Assembly (NCBI GenBank): GCA_017631055.1
Contig: JAGBTZ010000033.1
Coordinates: 43,050-107,049 of the forward strand
Source of the DNA: Alistipes sp.
GTDB lineage: Bacteria; Bacteroidota; Bacteroidia; Bacteroidales; Rikenellaceae
Length of the DNA stretch: 64,000 nt
Reading direction: 5' to 3'
In this document: positions 34,456 through 43,917 of the stretch, one piece after another
Position numbering within the stretch: the stretch's first letter is position 1
How the letters are laid out: every line of letters begins with the position of its first letter
Notes under the pieces: generated by a model
Told to the model about the DNA's origin: nothing
The model's database searches: none
What the model saw: the letters and a program-made list of their open reading frames with translations, nothing else
Translations under genes and position numbers: made by a program

Positions 34456-36057
34456 TTACTCCTGCCAAGGCTCAATCAAATCCGATGGGTCAGGATTCGA
34501 CACAACTGCCGGATTGGCATTATGCTCTGTCTGAACGATACAGAAGTTGTACCAGGGAGCCAAACCGCTTGAGTTAAGACGAGCATCCTCATAGTGGTTG
34601 GTACCTGCATAACCTCGGGTTACACCCTTACCCAAACGCTTGTAGTCAAAGAAGTTGATACCCTCGCCCCAGAACTCAACACGCTTCTGGAAGAATACCT
34701 CGTCAACCAAGGCGTCTACACCCGATGCAGTGCATACATAGTCGGGGTTACGGTTAGTCATAAACTCTACAAGACCTGCCGATGAGCCCTTGCGAGCATC
34801 AGCCTCAGCGATGATAAGCATCATCTCCTCCATACGCATAAACGGATAGTCAACAACTGCACCCGGATCAGCTGCATCAGGGTTACCGCTACCCGGACGG
34901 AACTTGATAGCACCATAATCGGGGATATTATCCGGACCTGCATAAGATGCAGTTGCGGGAACGAACTTCTGGTCAACAGTAACACCTTCCGGAGCCTTCC
35001 ACATCTTCTTACGCCAGTCCGAAGCAGGGATACGGCTGTAAAGACGTGCGTCAATCATACGGTACGGACCTGCCGGAGCGTAACCAAAGACTGTCTCTGA
35101 AGACATCCACGAAATGAAGTTAAGAATCGATGACTTAACAACATAATCCTCCTTAACCAGCGACGAACACCACATCCACGAGTTGTTCGATGAAGCCGAG
35201 TTGAAACCTGTTGTAGGATCAGTTGCCTGAGCCTCGTTCAAAGGCGAGTAGTTGCCTGCTGCAAGAGCGTTCTCCGCAGCGATGCGAGCCCTCTCGTAAT
35301 CCTCTGCCCAGAGGTATGCGCGTGCCTGCAAACCGTAAGCAACGCTCAAGTCGGGCTGAGTCTTGTTCATACGCTTGAAAGTGCTCTTACCCTCGTCATC
35401 GCTGAAGAAGTCGATAGCCTTTGCAAGGTCGCCCAAGATATACTCAATGAGAGCCTCCTTCGATACTCGCGGATTGTTACGAGCATCTGACTCTGTCATA
35501 TTCTCACGGATAATCGGAATAGTCATACCCTCCAACTCAGGAGCCGAAGTGTAGGTATTCTTCTTAAACTCGTACATACGACCCATATCGAGGTTGATCA
35601 TTGCACGGTAGCAGAGTGCCATACCGAGATACTGCTTCTGAACATCCGAAGCCGACGCCTCGTTCACAGCCGAGACAACCGAGTTAGCAGTCAACAGGAA
35701 CTGTGTATAGAAGTTCCAGAGGTACTGCTGGGTCATATATCTATCACCCATATAACGAGCCTCGATCCAAGCCGAGAAATGCTCGTAACCACTCGAGATG
35801 GTAGCAACATCCTCGCCCATAAGGTCGCGAATCAAACCAATCGAGGGATAACCCCAATCGTAGTGATTGCCAGCGCCCAAAACGTCACGAGTATTAACGA
35901 ATGCAGCGATACCGTTAACCTGCGACTCCAATGCAGCGGGGTTAGCAGCAACCTGATCTGATGTAGCAACGCTTGTGGGGAAAGTCTCCTTGATACAACC
36001 GCTCAAAAGTGCAGTTGCCGTCAGAGCTACAAATCCTATTTTCAATATATTTTTCAT
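34456..36057 (-). CDS. susD: SusD/RagB family nutrient-binding outer-membrane lipoprotein
   Basis: A 533-residue lipoprotein (lipobox LLSGC) that caps its SusC partner and captures the ligand at the cell surface. SusD features include the N-terminal NYFPT-like helix region, TPR-like helices (QYLGMALCYRAMINLDMGRMYEF), and the C-terminal RPGSGNPD...YPFMRMEEMMLIIAEA segment typical of RagB/SusD. It starts 30 nt after susC. Ligand cannot be assigned, as no enzyme sits in the operon; some SusCD pairs import peptides or nucleic acid-derived ligands. The symbol is by family. Confidence 0.93.
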   Translation of the reverse strand: MKNILKIGFVALTATALLSGCIKETFPTSVATSDQVAANPAALESQVNGIAAFVNTRDVLGAGNHYDWGYPSIGLIRDLMGEDVATISSGYEHFSAWIEARYMGDRYMTQQYLWNFYTQFLLTANSVVSAVNEASASDVQKQYLGMALCYRAMINLDMGRMYEFKKNTYTSAPELEGMTIPIIRENMTESDARNNPRVSKEALIEYILGDLAKAIDFFSDDEGKSTFKRMNKTQPDLSVAYGLQARAYLWAEDYERARIAAENALAAGNYSPLNEAQATDPTTGFNSASSNNSWMWCSSLVKEDYVVKSSILNFISWMSSETVFGYAPAGPYRMIDARLYSRIPASDWRKKMWKAPEGVTVDQKFVPATASYAGPDNIPDYGAIKFRPGSGNPDAADPGAVVDYPFMRMEEMMLIIAEADARKGSSAGLVEFMTNRNPDYVCTASGVDALVDEVFFQKRVEFWGEGINFFDYKRLGKGVTRGYAGTNHYEDARLNSSGLAPWYNFCIVQTEHNANPAVVSNPDPSDLIEPWQE

Positions 36058-36087
36058 ATCCTTTTTCCTTTCTTCTTTAAGCGTTTA

Positions 36088-39000
36088 TTAGAATGAGAGG
36101 TTAAGACCACCCGAGATAGTGCGAACTGCCGAATAAACAGCTGCATTGTTAGATCCGGTGAGGCTCAAACGCGGGTCAAAGCCCTGGCGACGAGACCACA
36201 ACGCCACATTCTCACAAGCCAGATATACGCGTACCTTATTAACAGCGATCTTGCTTGTCCACTTACGAGGCAGAGTGTAACCGAAGTTGATGTTCTGCAG
36301 GTTCAGATAGCTACCATCCAAGAGGAAGCGATCCGATGACGACGAGTTGTACTGGTCATTGTACTGGAATCGCGGAATATTCGAGTTGCGATTAGTAGGC
36401 GACCAAGCTTTAGCCAAATCGGTGTGGTAGTTACCACCAATCGAAGATGATGTAGGCGATGCCATATACGATGCATAAGCCGAATCATAGATCTTACCGC
36501 CAATCTGGTAGGTGAAGTTCAGAGTCAAATCGAAACCGTAGAACTCAACCGAAGTACCGAAACCACCATAAGCATCCGGAAGAGGATTGCCACAAATGTA
36601 GTTGGTAGCCAACGAGTAATCGGTAGTAGTCACAGTCTCGCCATCCAACTCACGATACCACATCGGAAGACCCGAAGACTTCTCTACACCAGCATACTTA
36701 GGCATATAGTACGAATAGATCGACAGACCCTCACCATAGAACTTATTACCCGAAGAGTAACCCTTGTAACCATCGGGAGTGGTCATTGTCAAGCGCGAAG
36801 GATCGAGCTTAACGATACGGTTGTTAACGTAGGTAAGGTTAGCGTTCAACGACCAAGTCACGTTCTTAGTGCGGATAGGAGTTGCATACAACTCAACCTC
36901 AACACCACGGTTAACCATATCACCGACGTTAGCATAGTAACCGGTATAACCCAACGAAGGCGGAACGGTAAACCACGACAACATATCGGTAGTCTTGCGG
37001 TAGAAGCCCTCGACACCTCCGCTCAAGCGACCCTTGAACAACTCAAACTCAACACCGGCATTGAAGTTACCATTGGTCTCCCAAGTGATCTCCTTGTTAC
37101 CCTTTGATGCAAGCACGAGCGACACGTTACCACCTGAATTGATGATATCATATGTGTCAGTATAGAGGTAGTTACCAATACCGTCATTACCCTGCGAACC
37201 ATACGAAGCCTTAACCTTCAACATATCGATCCAATCCACGTTGAACCATGACTCCTTGCTGATAACGTAACCGGCACCAAACGACCAGAAGTTACCCCAG
37301 CGGTGATCGGGGTGGAAGCGCGAAGATGCGTCACGACGATACGAAGCCTGAACGTAGAGTTTCTCGTCCCAATCGTACATTACACGACCGAAGTAACCCT
37401 CAGTGTTGTACTCCGACATCGAAGACGAAGCCGAACGATCTGTTACAGCACCCGAAAGCTCAAGGTTGTCAGGCGAGAACATATTGCTCTTCGAGCCAGA
37501 GAGTGAGTAGCTCTTCAATACATAGTTCTCGTGACCGAGCATTACGTTGATGTGGTGAACATCTGCAAAAGTCTTCGAGTAGTTAAGCAACTGCTGGAGG
37601 TTGTACGACAAATCACGACCGTGAGCCTTGCTGATGATACCGTTATCCGAAGCATACTGACCATAGAAAGCGTTAGTCAAACCTGTCGAACGCTCCTCAG
37701 CAAGCGAAGTACCTGCATTGAAAGTGAAAGTGAAGTCCTTCAAGAAATATACATCAACAAATGCGTTAGCATTCAATGCGTTACCATCGTAAGTATTCTT
37801 ATTGAGGAGGTGATCACTCAATGCATTCGACTGACCGAAGATAGGACGCTCCAAACCAGCGTTCTTCTTATCACCATAGTCGTACATTGTGTAACCATTG
37901 TTATCCTTCATAATCTGCTTGTTCGCATTACGAACGTAGAGCGGATAGATAGGAGCGATAGCAGTGGTAGCAGCAAAGATATTTGCAGTCGAAGCAGAAT
38001 CACCAGACTCCTCTGTGAGGTAACCCTTATAGTTGGTGTAAGCAGCGTTAGCACCTACGCGCAACCACTTCTTAGCCTGATACTCAGCCTTCAAACGAGT
38101 AGTCAAACGCTGATAGTTCGACTGATCAACGATACCCTCGCTATCGAGGTAACCTGCCGACAGATAAACCTGAGCACGCTCGTTACCAGCAGATACACTT
38201 GCGTTATACTCCTGACGGAAACCGTTGTGCATAGCCTCCTTAGTCCAGTTATCGGGCTGCAACCAGTAGTCCTGACCATCGTAAGTAACCATGTTACCCA
38301 AAGTTGCATTCGGGTTAACCTTACCGTTCTTACCGATAAAGAACTGACCATCGGGCACATCGTAAACCTGATAAACCAGACCACCACCCGACATCGGACC
38401 TACGATAGCGTTGTTAGCCTTGAGGTGAGCCTCAGCGGGCGAGCTACCATTGTCGATGTAGTAGTTCTCCAGAGCCTTGTAGTGCTGCTCGTAGTAAGCT
38501 GCGGGATTCTTGATGTAGTCGTAATCCTGCACACCACGCGAAGCAACACCCCACTTAGCATCGAAGTTCACAACTGCATCACCGCTCTTCGCACGCTTGG
38601 TGGTAATCATGATGACACCATTAGCACCACGCGAACCGTAGAGGGCATTCGAAGCAGCATCCTTCAATACGGTCATCGACTCGATATCCGCAGGGTTGAT
38701 GTTGTTCATCGAACCACTGTAAGGAATACCATCGAGCACCACCAGAGGAGCCTGCGAAGCGTTAATCGAACTGAAACCACGGATACGAATAGTCGGGCTA
38801 TCACTTCCCGGCTCACCCGAAGCATTCGACATCTGAACACCGGCAACCTTACCATTCAGCGCATTCATTGCATTCGAAACCTGCGAAGTTGCAAGCTCTT
38901 CTGCGCTAACCACGGTAGCAGAACCAGTAAACGCCTCCTTCTTGGCGGTACCGAAGGCCATTACGATAACCTCTTCGATAGCCTGACCCTCTTTGAGGAT

Positions 39001-39285
39001 AGCATCCACCTGTGTCTTACCGGCGATGGGCATTTCTGCACTCTGATAACCGATAAAAGTGAACTCCAACACACCATCAGCGGGTGCTTCGAGAGTATAC
39101 TTACCGGCAGAGTCAGTCATTGTTCCGATAGTTGTACCCTTAACGACAACCGTAGCACCGGCGATCGGAGTACCTGCATTATCGGCAACTGTACCCGAAA
39201 CCTGCTTGTACTGTGCTTGGAGCGCGAAGCAACCCATAGTCAGTACAGCAACAATTGATAGTACAATTTTCCTAACCATAAGCAT
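36088..39285 (-). CDS. susC: SusC/RagA family TonB-dependent outer-membrane transporter
   Basis: A TonB-linked barrel of about 1,065 residues that imports the ligand captured by SusD. The order is signal peptide, N-terminal carboxypeptidase-regulatory-like domain (VSGTVADNAGTPIAGATVVV), plug with the SusC motif NALNGKVAGVQ and LVVLDGIPYSG, then a 22-strand barrel ending in GLNLSF. A start at 39285 or 39279 is preferred: a further ATG at 39324 overlaps the -7 promoter box and cannot be translated from this promoter. No ECF sigma/anti-sigma pair is adjacent, so induction may depend on a regulator elsewhere. Confidence 0.95.
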   Translation of the reverse strand: MLMVRKIVLSIVAVLTMGCFALQAQYKQVSGTVADNAGTPIAGATVVVKGTTIGTMTDSAGKYTLEAPADGVLEFTFIGYQSAEMPIAGKTQVDAILKEGQAIEEVIVMAFGTAKKEAFTGSATVVSAEELATSQVSNAMNALNGKVAGVQMSNASGEPGSDSPTIRIRGFSSINASQAPLVVLDGIPYSGSMNNINPADIESMTVLKDAASNALYGSRGANGVIMITTKRAKSGDAVVNFDAKWGVASRGVQDYDYIKNPAAYYEQHYKALENYYIDNGSSPAEAHLKANNAIVGPMSGGGLVYQVYDVPDGQFFIGKNGKVNPNATLGNMVTYDGQDYWLQPDNWTKEAMHNGFRQEYNASVSAGNERAQVYLSAGYLDSEGIVDQSNYQRLTTRLKAEYQAKKWLRVGANAAYTNYKGYLTEESGDSASTANIFAATTAIAPIYPLYVRNANKQIMKDNNGYTMYDYGDKKNAGLERPIFGQSNALSDHLLNKNTYDGNALNANAFVDVYFLKDFTFTFNAGTSLAEERSTGLTNAFYGQYASDNGIISKAHGRDLSYNLQQLLNYSKTFADVHHINVMLGHENYVLKSYSLSGSKSNMFSPDNLELSGAVTDRSASSSMSEYNTEGYFGRVMYDWDEKLYVQASYRRDASSRFHPDHRWGNFWSFGAGYVISKESWFNVDWIDMLKVKASYGSQGNDGIGNYLYTDTYDIINSGGNVSLVLASKGNKEITWETNGNFNAGVEFELFKGRLSGGVEGFYRKTTDMLSWFTVPPSLGYTGYYANVGDMVNRGVEVELYATPIRTKNVTWSLNANLTYVNNRIVKLDPSRLTMTTPDGYKGYSSGNKFYGEGLSIYSYYMPKYAGVEKSSGLPMWYRELDGETVTTTDYSLATNYICGNPLPDAYGGFGTSVEFYGFDLTLNFTYQIGGKIYDSAYASYMASPTSSSIGGNYHTDLAKAWSPTNRNSNIPRFQYNDQYNSSSSDRFLLDGSYLNLQNINFGYTLPRKWTSKIAVNKVRVYLACENVALWSRRQGFDPRLSLTGSNNAAVYSAVRTISGGLNLSF

Positions 39286-39321
39286 AAAATTTAGTGTTAA
39301 AAAATAAAAAATGTTACGGGA

Positions 39322-39352
39322 CAAAGTTAATGATTTTAAAGTATTTTAACAA
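39322..39352 (-). promoter_or_regulatory. Primary-sigma promoter of the SusC/SusD operon
   Basis: On the minus strand: TTG (39350-39352), a 20-nt spacer, and TAACTTTG (39322-39329). Full consensus match, 37 nt upstream of the ATG at 39285. Confidence 0.75.
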
Positions 39353-39680
39353 CTAATTTTCAATAAAATATGGGGTCGATAATAAATTTATTTAATATCA
39401 CTACAACAGATTACATATTGCAACCAAATTCAAAGATATGATTACGATTTATAATGTATATTTAGGCTATTTTTTCATATCTCCACTCCAAAAATGCATT
39501 CTACAGCGGTTAAATAGGGGTCTGACAGGTTAAAAATTGTAACTAACACCTCCGAAGACACGAACTATTACCCAATATAAACATTACTATACCTATATAT
39601 AATATAGGGAAGTGCAATGCAAAACCGAGAGTGTAATTAGAGGTTTTTGGGGTAAATTTTAGAAGGGAGGAAAGACCCCG
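39353..39680. other. AT-rich intergenic region upstream of susC
   Basis: No gene is supported. It holds a CCTATA-TATAA-TATAGG inverted repeat (39592-39608) that could be a regulator site. The rest is AT-rich. Confidence 0.35.
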
Positions 39681-39788
39681 GGATTGGCTATTAGTCAGGG
39701 GGGGGTACTGCAATTTTAACTTGTCCCCCTAAGTTAGGGGGACGAGCGAAGCGAAGGGGGTCTGTAAAAAGCTAATGGCTAATGGCCA
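39681..39788. repeat. Composite intergenic repeat, copy 4
   Basis: GGCTATTAG fragment (39686), hairpin GTCCCCCTAAGTTAGGGGGAC (39723-39742 in the core), GAGCGAAGCGAAGGGGGTC, then GCTAATGGCTAATGGCC (39771-39787). Same modules as the copies near 2.97, 14.82 and 14.89 kb, in the same order with different bases. Confidence 0.7.
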
Positions 39789-39800
39789 ACGTCTAACACA

Positions 39801-41852
39801 CTACTTTCCCTCAACCACAAAGGTCTTCTTCTCGGGACCGACACCCTTAATCGTTAGGCGAGTCCAATGTTTAGGCAGAGCATGCTCCTTAACCTGCACA
39901 ATGCCGCCCTTCGGGCTAAAATCAAGACCCGCAAAGCCAAAGAGTACCGACTGCAATGTTCCACCCGCACCAGTGGCAAAGTAGGGATTAGTACCCCCCT
40001 TAAACTCTGCCAAGACCCCAAACGGAGGCAACTGATTGGAGCGGTAAGAGTCGAGGAACCACCTCCACGCCTGCTCCACATCGCCACAACGCGAGCAGAT
40101 AACCGAGAACATTGACTGAGTCATTGCCGGAGTACGCACCTGTGGGACACGCTGCGAGTAGTAATCCAAATCCTTGAGCATCTGCTCCTTATCGGTAATA
40201 AGTTTATGAGGGAAGGCAAGCAGATTGACATCCGCCTGCTTGATATTGGCACCAGCATAGCCGACATGTTCGCTGGTCACGCCATTTGCCATCTTCTCGA
40301 AGAAGAGCCCTTCGGCAATCTCGCTCCACAATGCGGGAGCCTTCTCACCCACCAGTGCAGCTGCCGCCACAGCATACTCCAAATTGCGTTTGGCAGCACA
40401 GTTGGTGTAGGCATTATCATCCTTATTGAGGGCGAACTCATCGGCACACATCACATTGTAGATGTGCCACTTACCATCAGCTCCCTTCTCGCAACGACTT
40501 GCCCAAAACTCAGCCGTTGCTTTGATTATGGGCCATCCGCGCGAGATGAGCCACTCCTTATCCTGCGTTGCGAGGTAGTAGTTCCAACATCCGATAGCCA
40601 CATCGGCCGTCACATGGTGCTGGAATGTTCCCGAGAGCGATGTTGCCGGTGTCTCCTCGGCACCGGTCGAGGCACTCTCCCACGGGTACATCGCACCCGC
40701 AAAACCATAGGAAGCAGCATTATTGCGAGCCTCCTCGAGGCGGTTGTAGCGATACTCCAACATCGAGCGAGCCATCTCGGGTTGGAGCAACATCAGCGGT
40801 GGCATCATAAATATCTCTGTATCCCAGAAGACGTGACCATTGTAACCCAGACCACTCAAGCCCATAGGCGAGGGGGAGTGTGCCACGCCCGCACGCGAGA
40901 AACTATAGAGGTGATAGAGCATACTGCGCACCTCCTTTTGAGCCTGCAGATCACCCTCGATAACGATATCGCTCTCCCACAACTTAGCCCACGCCTCGCG
41001 ATGCTTGCGCAGGAGTTCGCCACTCTTCTGGAAACGAGCATAGGTCACCAGGCGCTCGGCCTGATTCAACGGGTCGGCAGTATGTGCCGATGAAATCAAC
41101 GAGCCAACAACTTGGAACTTAAAGGTCTGACCTGCCTTAAGTTGACGCTTGAAGAAGAGGTTGTGATAGTCGTTATCGGGCGTCTGATGATAGACAGGCT
41201 GAGCCGCATCCTCCTCCTCGAAGAGAAAGAACGACGAGGCCGCAATCTTCACATTCTCGGTCGGAGAGAGTGCCGTGGTGGTAATAACCTTGAAGGGAGG
41301 CTCGGTCTTGAGTTTGAAGAGCAGATCGTTCGATGTCATCACAGCCCCATGCAGTGACTGAGGCACTGCGTGAGCCAACTTGGCATCGAGCAACAGATCG
41401 GCCGAGGGAGTTATCTCGACCTCCATCAACACAACGTGGCTCAACTGGCGCAGCGCACAGTAGCGGTAGGTCACCTTTGTCCCCTTATGCTCCAGAGCGC
41501 CCACAAACTCGCCCGTGCGCATATCCAGCGTTTGGGTATAGTTCGAGATATTATTGCTGTCGACCCTTTCGCCATTGAGAACAATGGAGAGGTTGAGCGG
41601 ATTGATATTGGGCAGAAAATTATTCACTCTACCTCGTCCGAAGTGGTCGTAAATGCCCGCCAGCACCACCTCCCTTACCGCAAAGGGCCTTGGCGACGAA
41701 ATCAAACCTATGACTCCGTTGGCCGAAGTTACTCCGTAATAGTTGGTTTTATCAATTTGCTCGGCACGAAGGAGCCAATCCTCACTCGAGGTCTGGGCAT
41801 AAGTCGCAACAGATGCACACAGCGCAGCGACCAGCAGCAATACTCTTTTCAT
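39801..41852 (-). CDS. Exported glycoside hydrolase family 65 enzyme
   Basis: A 683-residue exported (alpha/alpha)6-barrel of family 65, which includes trehalose, maltose and kojibiose phosphorylases as well as acid trehalase and glucosylgalactosyl-hydroxylysine glucosidase. The start at 41852 gives signal peptide MKRVLLLVAALCASVATYA. An N-terminal beta-sandwich (to about 260) precedes the barrel. Family motifs are FWDTE (342-346) and the proton-donor Glu 472 in ADEFALNKDDNAYTN. Export and the small size argue for a hydrolase rather than a cytoplasmic phosphorylase; a water-activating Glu could not be placed. It has its own promoter. Confidence 0.85.
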   Translation of the reverse strand: MKRVLLLVAALCASVATYAQTSSEDWLLRAEQIDKTNYYGVTSANGVIGLISSPRPFAVREVVLAGIYDHFGRGRVNNFLPNINPLNLSIVLNGERVDSNNISNYTQTLDMRTGEFVGALEHKGTKVTYRYCALRQLSHVVLMEVEITPSADLLLDAKLAHAVPQSLHGAVMTSNDLLFKLKTEPPFKVITTTALSPTENVKIAASSFFLFEEEDAAQPVYHQTPDNDYHNLFFKRQLKAGQTFKFQVVGSLISSAHTADPLNQAERLVTYARFQKSGELLRKHREAWAKLWESDIVIEGDLQAQKEVRSMLYHLYSFSRAGVAHSPSPMGLSGLGYNGHVFWDTEIFMMPPLMLLQPEMARSMLEYRYNRLEEARNNAASYGFAGAMYPWESASTGAEETPATSLSGTFQHHVTADVAIGCWNYYLATQDKEWLISRGWPIIKATAEFWASRCEKGADGKWHIYNVMCADEFALNKDDNAYTNCAAKRNLEYAVAAAALVGEKAPALWSEIAEGLFFEKMANGVTSEHVGYAGANIKQADVNLLAFPHKLITDKEQMLKDLDYYSQRVPQVRTPAMTQSMFSVICSRCGDVEQAWRWFLDSYRSNQLPPFGVLAEFKGGTNPYFATGAGGTLQSVLFGFAGLDFSPKGGIVQVKEHALPKHWTRLTIKGVGPEKKTFVVEGK

Positions 41853-41892
41853 TATTATAGTTTTTTGATTTTTCGGTAAATCCAATCAAGTA

Positions 41893-41921
41893 CAAAGATA
41901 ACAAAATTCCATAATATACAA
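41893..41921 (-). promoter_or_regulatory. Promoter of the GH65 gene
   Basis: On the minus strand: TTG (41919-41921), an 18-nt spacer, and TATCTTTG (41893-41900). Confidence 0.6.
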
Positions 41922-41955
41922 AAAACCTCCCCACATTCCCCTCCTACCCTGCTCC

Positions 41956-41987
41956 ACCTCATCCAACCCATCTAACCCTTCTAACCC
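41956..41987. repeat. 9-nt-period tandem repeat
   Basis: Three to four degenerate units of CATCTAACC/CTTCTAACC type, the reverse complement of the GGTTAGATG units seen at 14963 and 51848. It lies between two diverging promoters. Confidence 0.6.
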
Positions 41988-42013
41988 AAAACTAAAAAAT
42001 ATACATCTATGTA

Positions 42014-42044
42014 TTGCATAATACTAAAATTATTCATATATTTG
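42014..42044 (+). promoter_or_regulatory. Primary-sigma promoter of the PspC/PadR/DUF2807 operon
   Basis: TTG (42014-42016), a 20-nt spacer, and TATATTTG (42037-42044). Close to consensus, with a 45-nt leader before the first gene. Confidence 0.75.
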
Positions 42045-42089
42045 CAGTACGAAAATAGTATAAACCAACAATAAACAGACCACAAAACG

Positions 42090-42593
42090 ATGAAAGAGAC
42101 TGTAAATGTGAGTATTGCATCACAAGCATTCACCCTCGACAAAGATGCCCACGAGCTCCTGTCGGGCTACTTACGCGAAGTAAAGAGCCGACTCGGTGGA
42201 GGTGAAAACGATGAGACATACACCGACATTGAGGCTCGCATTGCCGAAATTTTCCGCGAAAAGCTACCCTCACCAATGCTGGTGGTAACCATCGAGGTTG
42301 TCCGTTCGGCTATGGCACAGATGGGCTCGCCTGACGACTTCGGCACCCCGGGTGCGAACCAAGACACAAACTCGACCAGACAGAAGGGGTACGCCTACAA
42401 CCGCCGAAACTTCGAAGCCCTGCGCCGCTCCTCTTCCGACAAGATGATAGCCGGTGTTTGTGGCGGATTGGCCGACCACTTCGGCATAGATTCGGCCCTG
42501 TTGCGACTTGTAACAGTGCTGCTAATTCTATTTGGAGGATTATCGTTGTGGGTATACATCATACTCTGGATTATTATCCCCTCAAATCAATAA
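42090..42593 (+). CDS. PspC domain protein, short form
   Basis: A 167-residue membrane protein. Residues 1-85 form a soluble domain (VSIASQAFTLDKDAHELLSGYL ... DIEARIAEIF) shared with the longer PspC protein at 44845. A PspC domain (about 105-160) with KMIAGVCGGLADHFGIDSALLRL is followed by a hydrophobic segment at the C-terminus. PspC proteins act in envelope-stress sensing in enterics. The five genes 42090-46110 are consecutive and probably one operon, with this gene first. Confidence 0.85.
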   Translation: MKETVNVSIASQAFTLDKDAHELLSGYLREVKSRLGGGENDETYTDIEARIAEIFREKLPSPMLVVTIEVVRSAMAQMGSPDDFGTPGANQDTNSTRQKGYAYNRRNFEALRRSSSDKMIAGVCGGLADHFGIDSALLRLVTVLLILFGGLSLWVYIILWIIIPSNQ

Positions 42594-42619
42594 TAACCCC
42601 GTAAATCAAACATAGAGCC

Positions 42620-42946
42620 ATGAGCGAAGAAAACGTAAAGGCGCAGATGCGCAAAGGAATTCTGGAATACTGCATTCTGGCAATCATTGCACGCGAAGAC
42701 TCCTATGCTCCCAAGATTATTGCGGAGTTGAAGCAGTCGCAGATGATAGTGGTCGAGGGCACACTCTACCCTATCCTCACGCGCCAGAAGAATGCCGGAC
42801 TGCTGACCTACCGTTGGGAGGAGTCGCCACAAGGCCCCCCACGCAAATACTATATGCTGACCGACAAGGGTCGCGAACACCTCCGATTGTTAGACGAAGC
42901 ATGGAGCGAACTCGTTGAGCAGATAGCAAAGGTCCGCCAAATGTAG
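42620..42946 (+). CDS. PadR family transcriptional regulator
   Basis: A 108-residue winged-helix DNA-binding protein. The recognition region is LEYCILAIIAREDSYAPKIIAELKQ and the wing is GPPRKYYMLTDKGREHL, both characteristic of PadR. It is in an operon with PspC-domain and DUF2807 genes, a common Bacteroidota arrangement, so it likely represses its own operon. The effector is unknown. It starts 26 nt after the first PspC gene. Confidence 0.92.
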   Translation: MSEENVKAQMRKGILEYCILAIIAREDSYAPKIIAELKQSQMIVVEGTLYPILTRQKNAGLLTYRWEESPQGPPRKYYMLTDKGREHLRLLDEAWSELVEQIAKVRQM

Positions 42947-43007
42947 CAACAACAAAAATTATCAAGAAAAATCAACTCAAAACAGTAACAACTAAAAAAA
43001 TACAAAT

Positions 43008-43913
43008 ATGAAAAAGTTTATCACACTCGCAATTGCAACACTTATCGCAGCAGTATCATTCACCTCTGAAGCAGAGGCTCAACTCCCCAAAAAACTCAAG
43101 GGTAATGGCGTTATCGTCACCAAGAATGTACCCTGCACAGCGCAGTACTCCGACATCTATGTCAGCACCTGCATTGATCTTACGGTCAGCGAGCGCACCG
43201 ATGGCGACATCATCATCCGCACTGACGAGAACATTATGCCTTATGTTGGTGTAGCGGTTGTAGACGGCTCATTGAGAGCTTGGATGTCTGACGGCCTGAC
43301 GAAGAAGCACCTAAAGAACTGCAAAATCGAAATCGAGGTGCCTTATGGAGGTATCCTGCGCAAGGTCAAGGCAATGGAGGGCTCGTCAGTAAAGATTTTG
43401 CCCGCCACCGAAGGCGATAATGTAAGTCTTGAACTCTCGGGCGCATCGAGCCTCGAGGCCAAGGTGAGCGCCAAGAGCATTGGAGTATTTATGTCGAGTG
43501 GCTCGTTGGCAGTGCTCGAGGTAGACTCTCACAGCCTGACTCTCAATGTCACCGGAGGCTCGTCAATCAGTTCGATGAAGGCCTTCTGCCAGAGTTGCGA
43601 AATCAACACCACCGAGGCGGGCAAAATTTCGGGCAACCTGACCACCACCGATCTCAAATGCGAGGCAGCAGGTGCTTCGAGCCTCAACCTTTCGGGTGTT
43701 GGTCGCACCGTGGAGTTCGAGGTTACAGGCGCATCACGCCTCTCAGCATCGAACTTCATCACCGACCACTGCACAATCGTAGCATCATACGCCTCATACG
43801 CCTATGTCAATTGCACCAACTCGCTGACTGCCGACTCGACCGGTACATCTCGTATCACCTGCACCGGCGAGTGCAAGACAACCATCATCTCTGACCCAAT
43901 CGTAAAGAAATAG
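43008..43913 (+). CDS. DUF2807 (head GIN) exported protein, copy 1
   Basis: A 301-residue exported protein. A signal peptide (MKKFITLAIATLIAAVSFTSEAEA) is followed by a right-handed beta-helix-like array of short repeats with Ser-Gly-Ala-Ser motifs, as in DUF2807. It probably acts in the periplasm or at the cell surface. It is 4 nt before the second copy and similar to it along its whole length, including the LKGNG...RTDENIMPYV region. Confidence 0.85.
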   Translation: MKKFITLAIATLIAAVSFTSEAEAQLPKKLKGNGVIVTKNVPCTAQYSDIYVSTCIDLTVSERTDGDIIIRTDENIMPYVGVAVVDGSLRAWMSDGLTKKHLKNCKIEIEVPYGGILRKVKAMEGSSVKILPATEGDNVSLELSGASSLEAKVSAKSIGVFMSSGSLAVLEVDSHSLTLNVTGGSSISSMKAFCQSCEINTTEAGKISGNLTTTDLKCEAAGASSLNLSGVGRTVEFEVTGASRLSASNFITDHCTIVASYASYAYVNCTNSLTADSTGTSRITCTGECKTTIISDPIVKK

Positions 43914-43917
43914 TACA

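Noticed and set aside
37531-39258. A 575-codon plus-strand open frame opposite susC
   Set aside because: An antisense shadow of a strongly biased gene; no protein-family motif and no promoter or start context.
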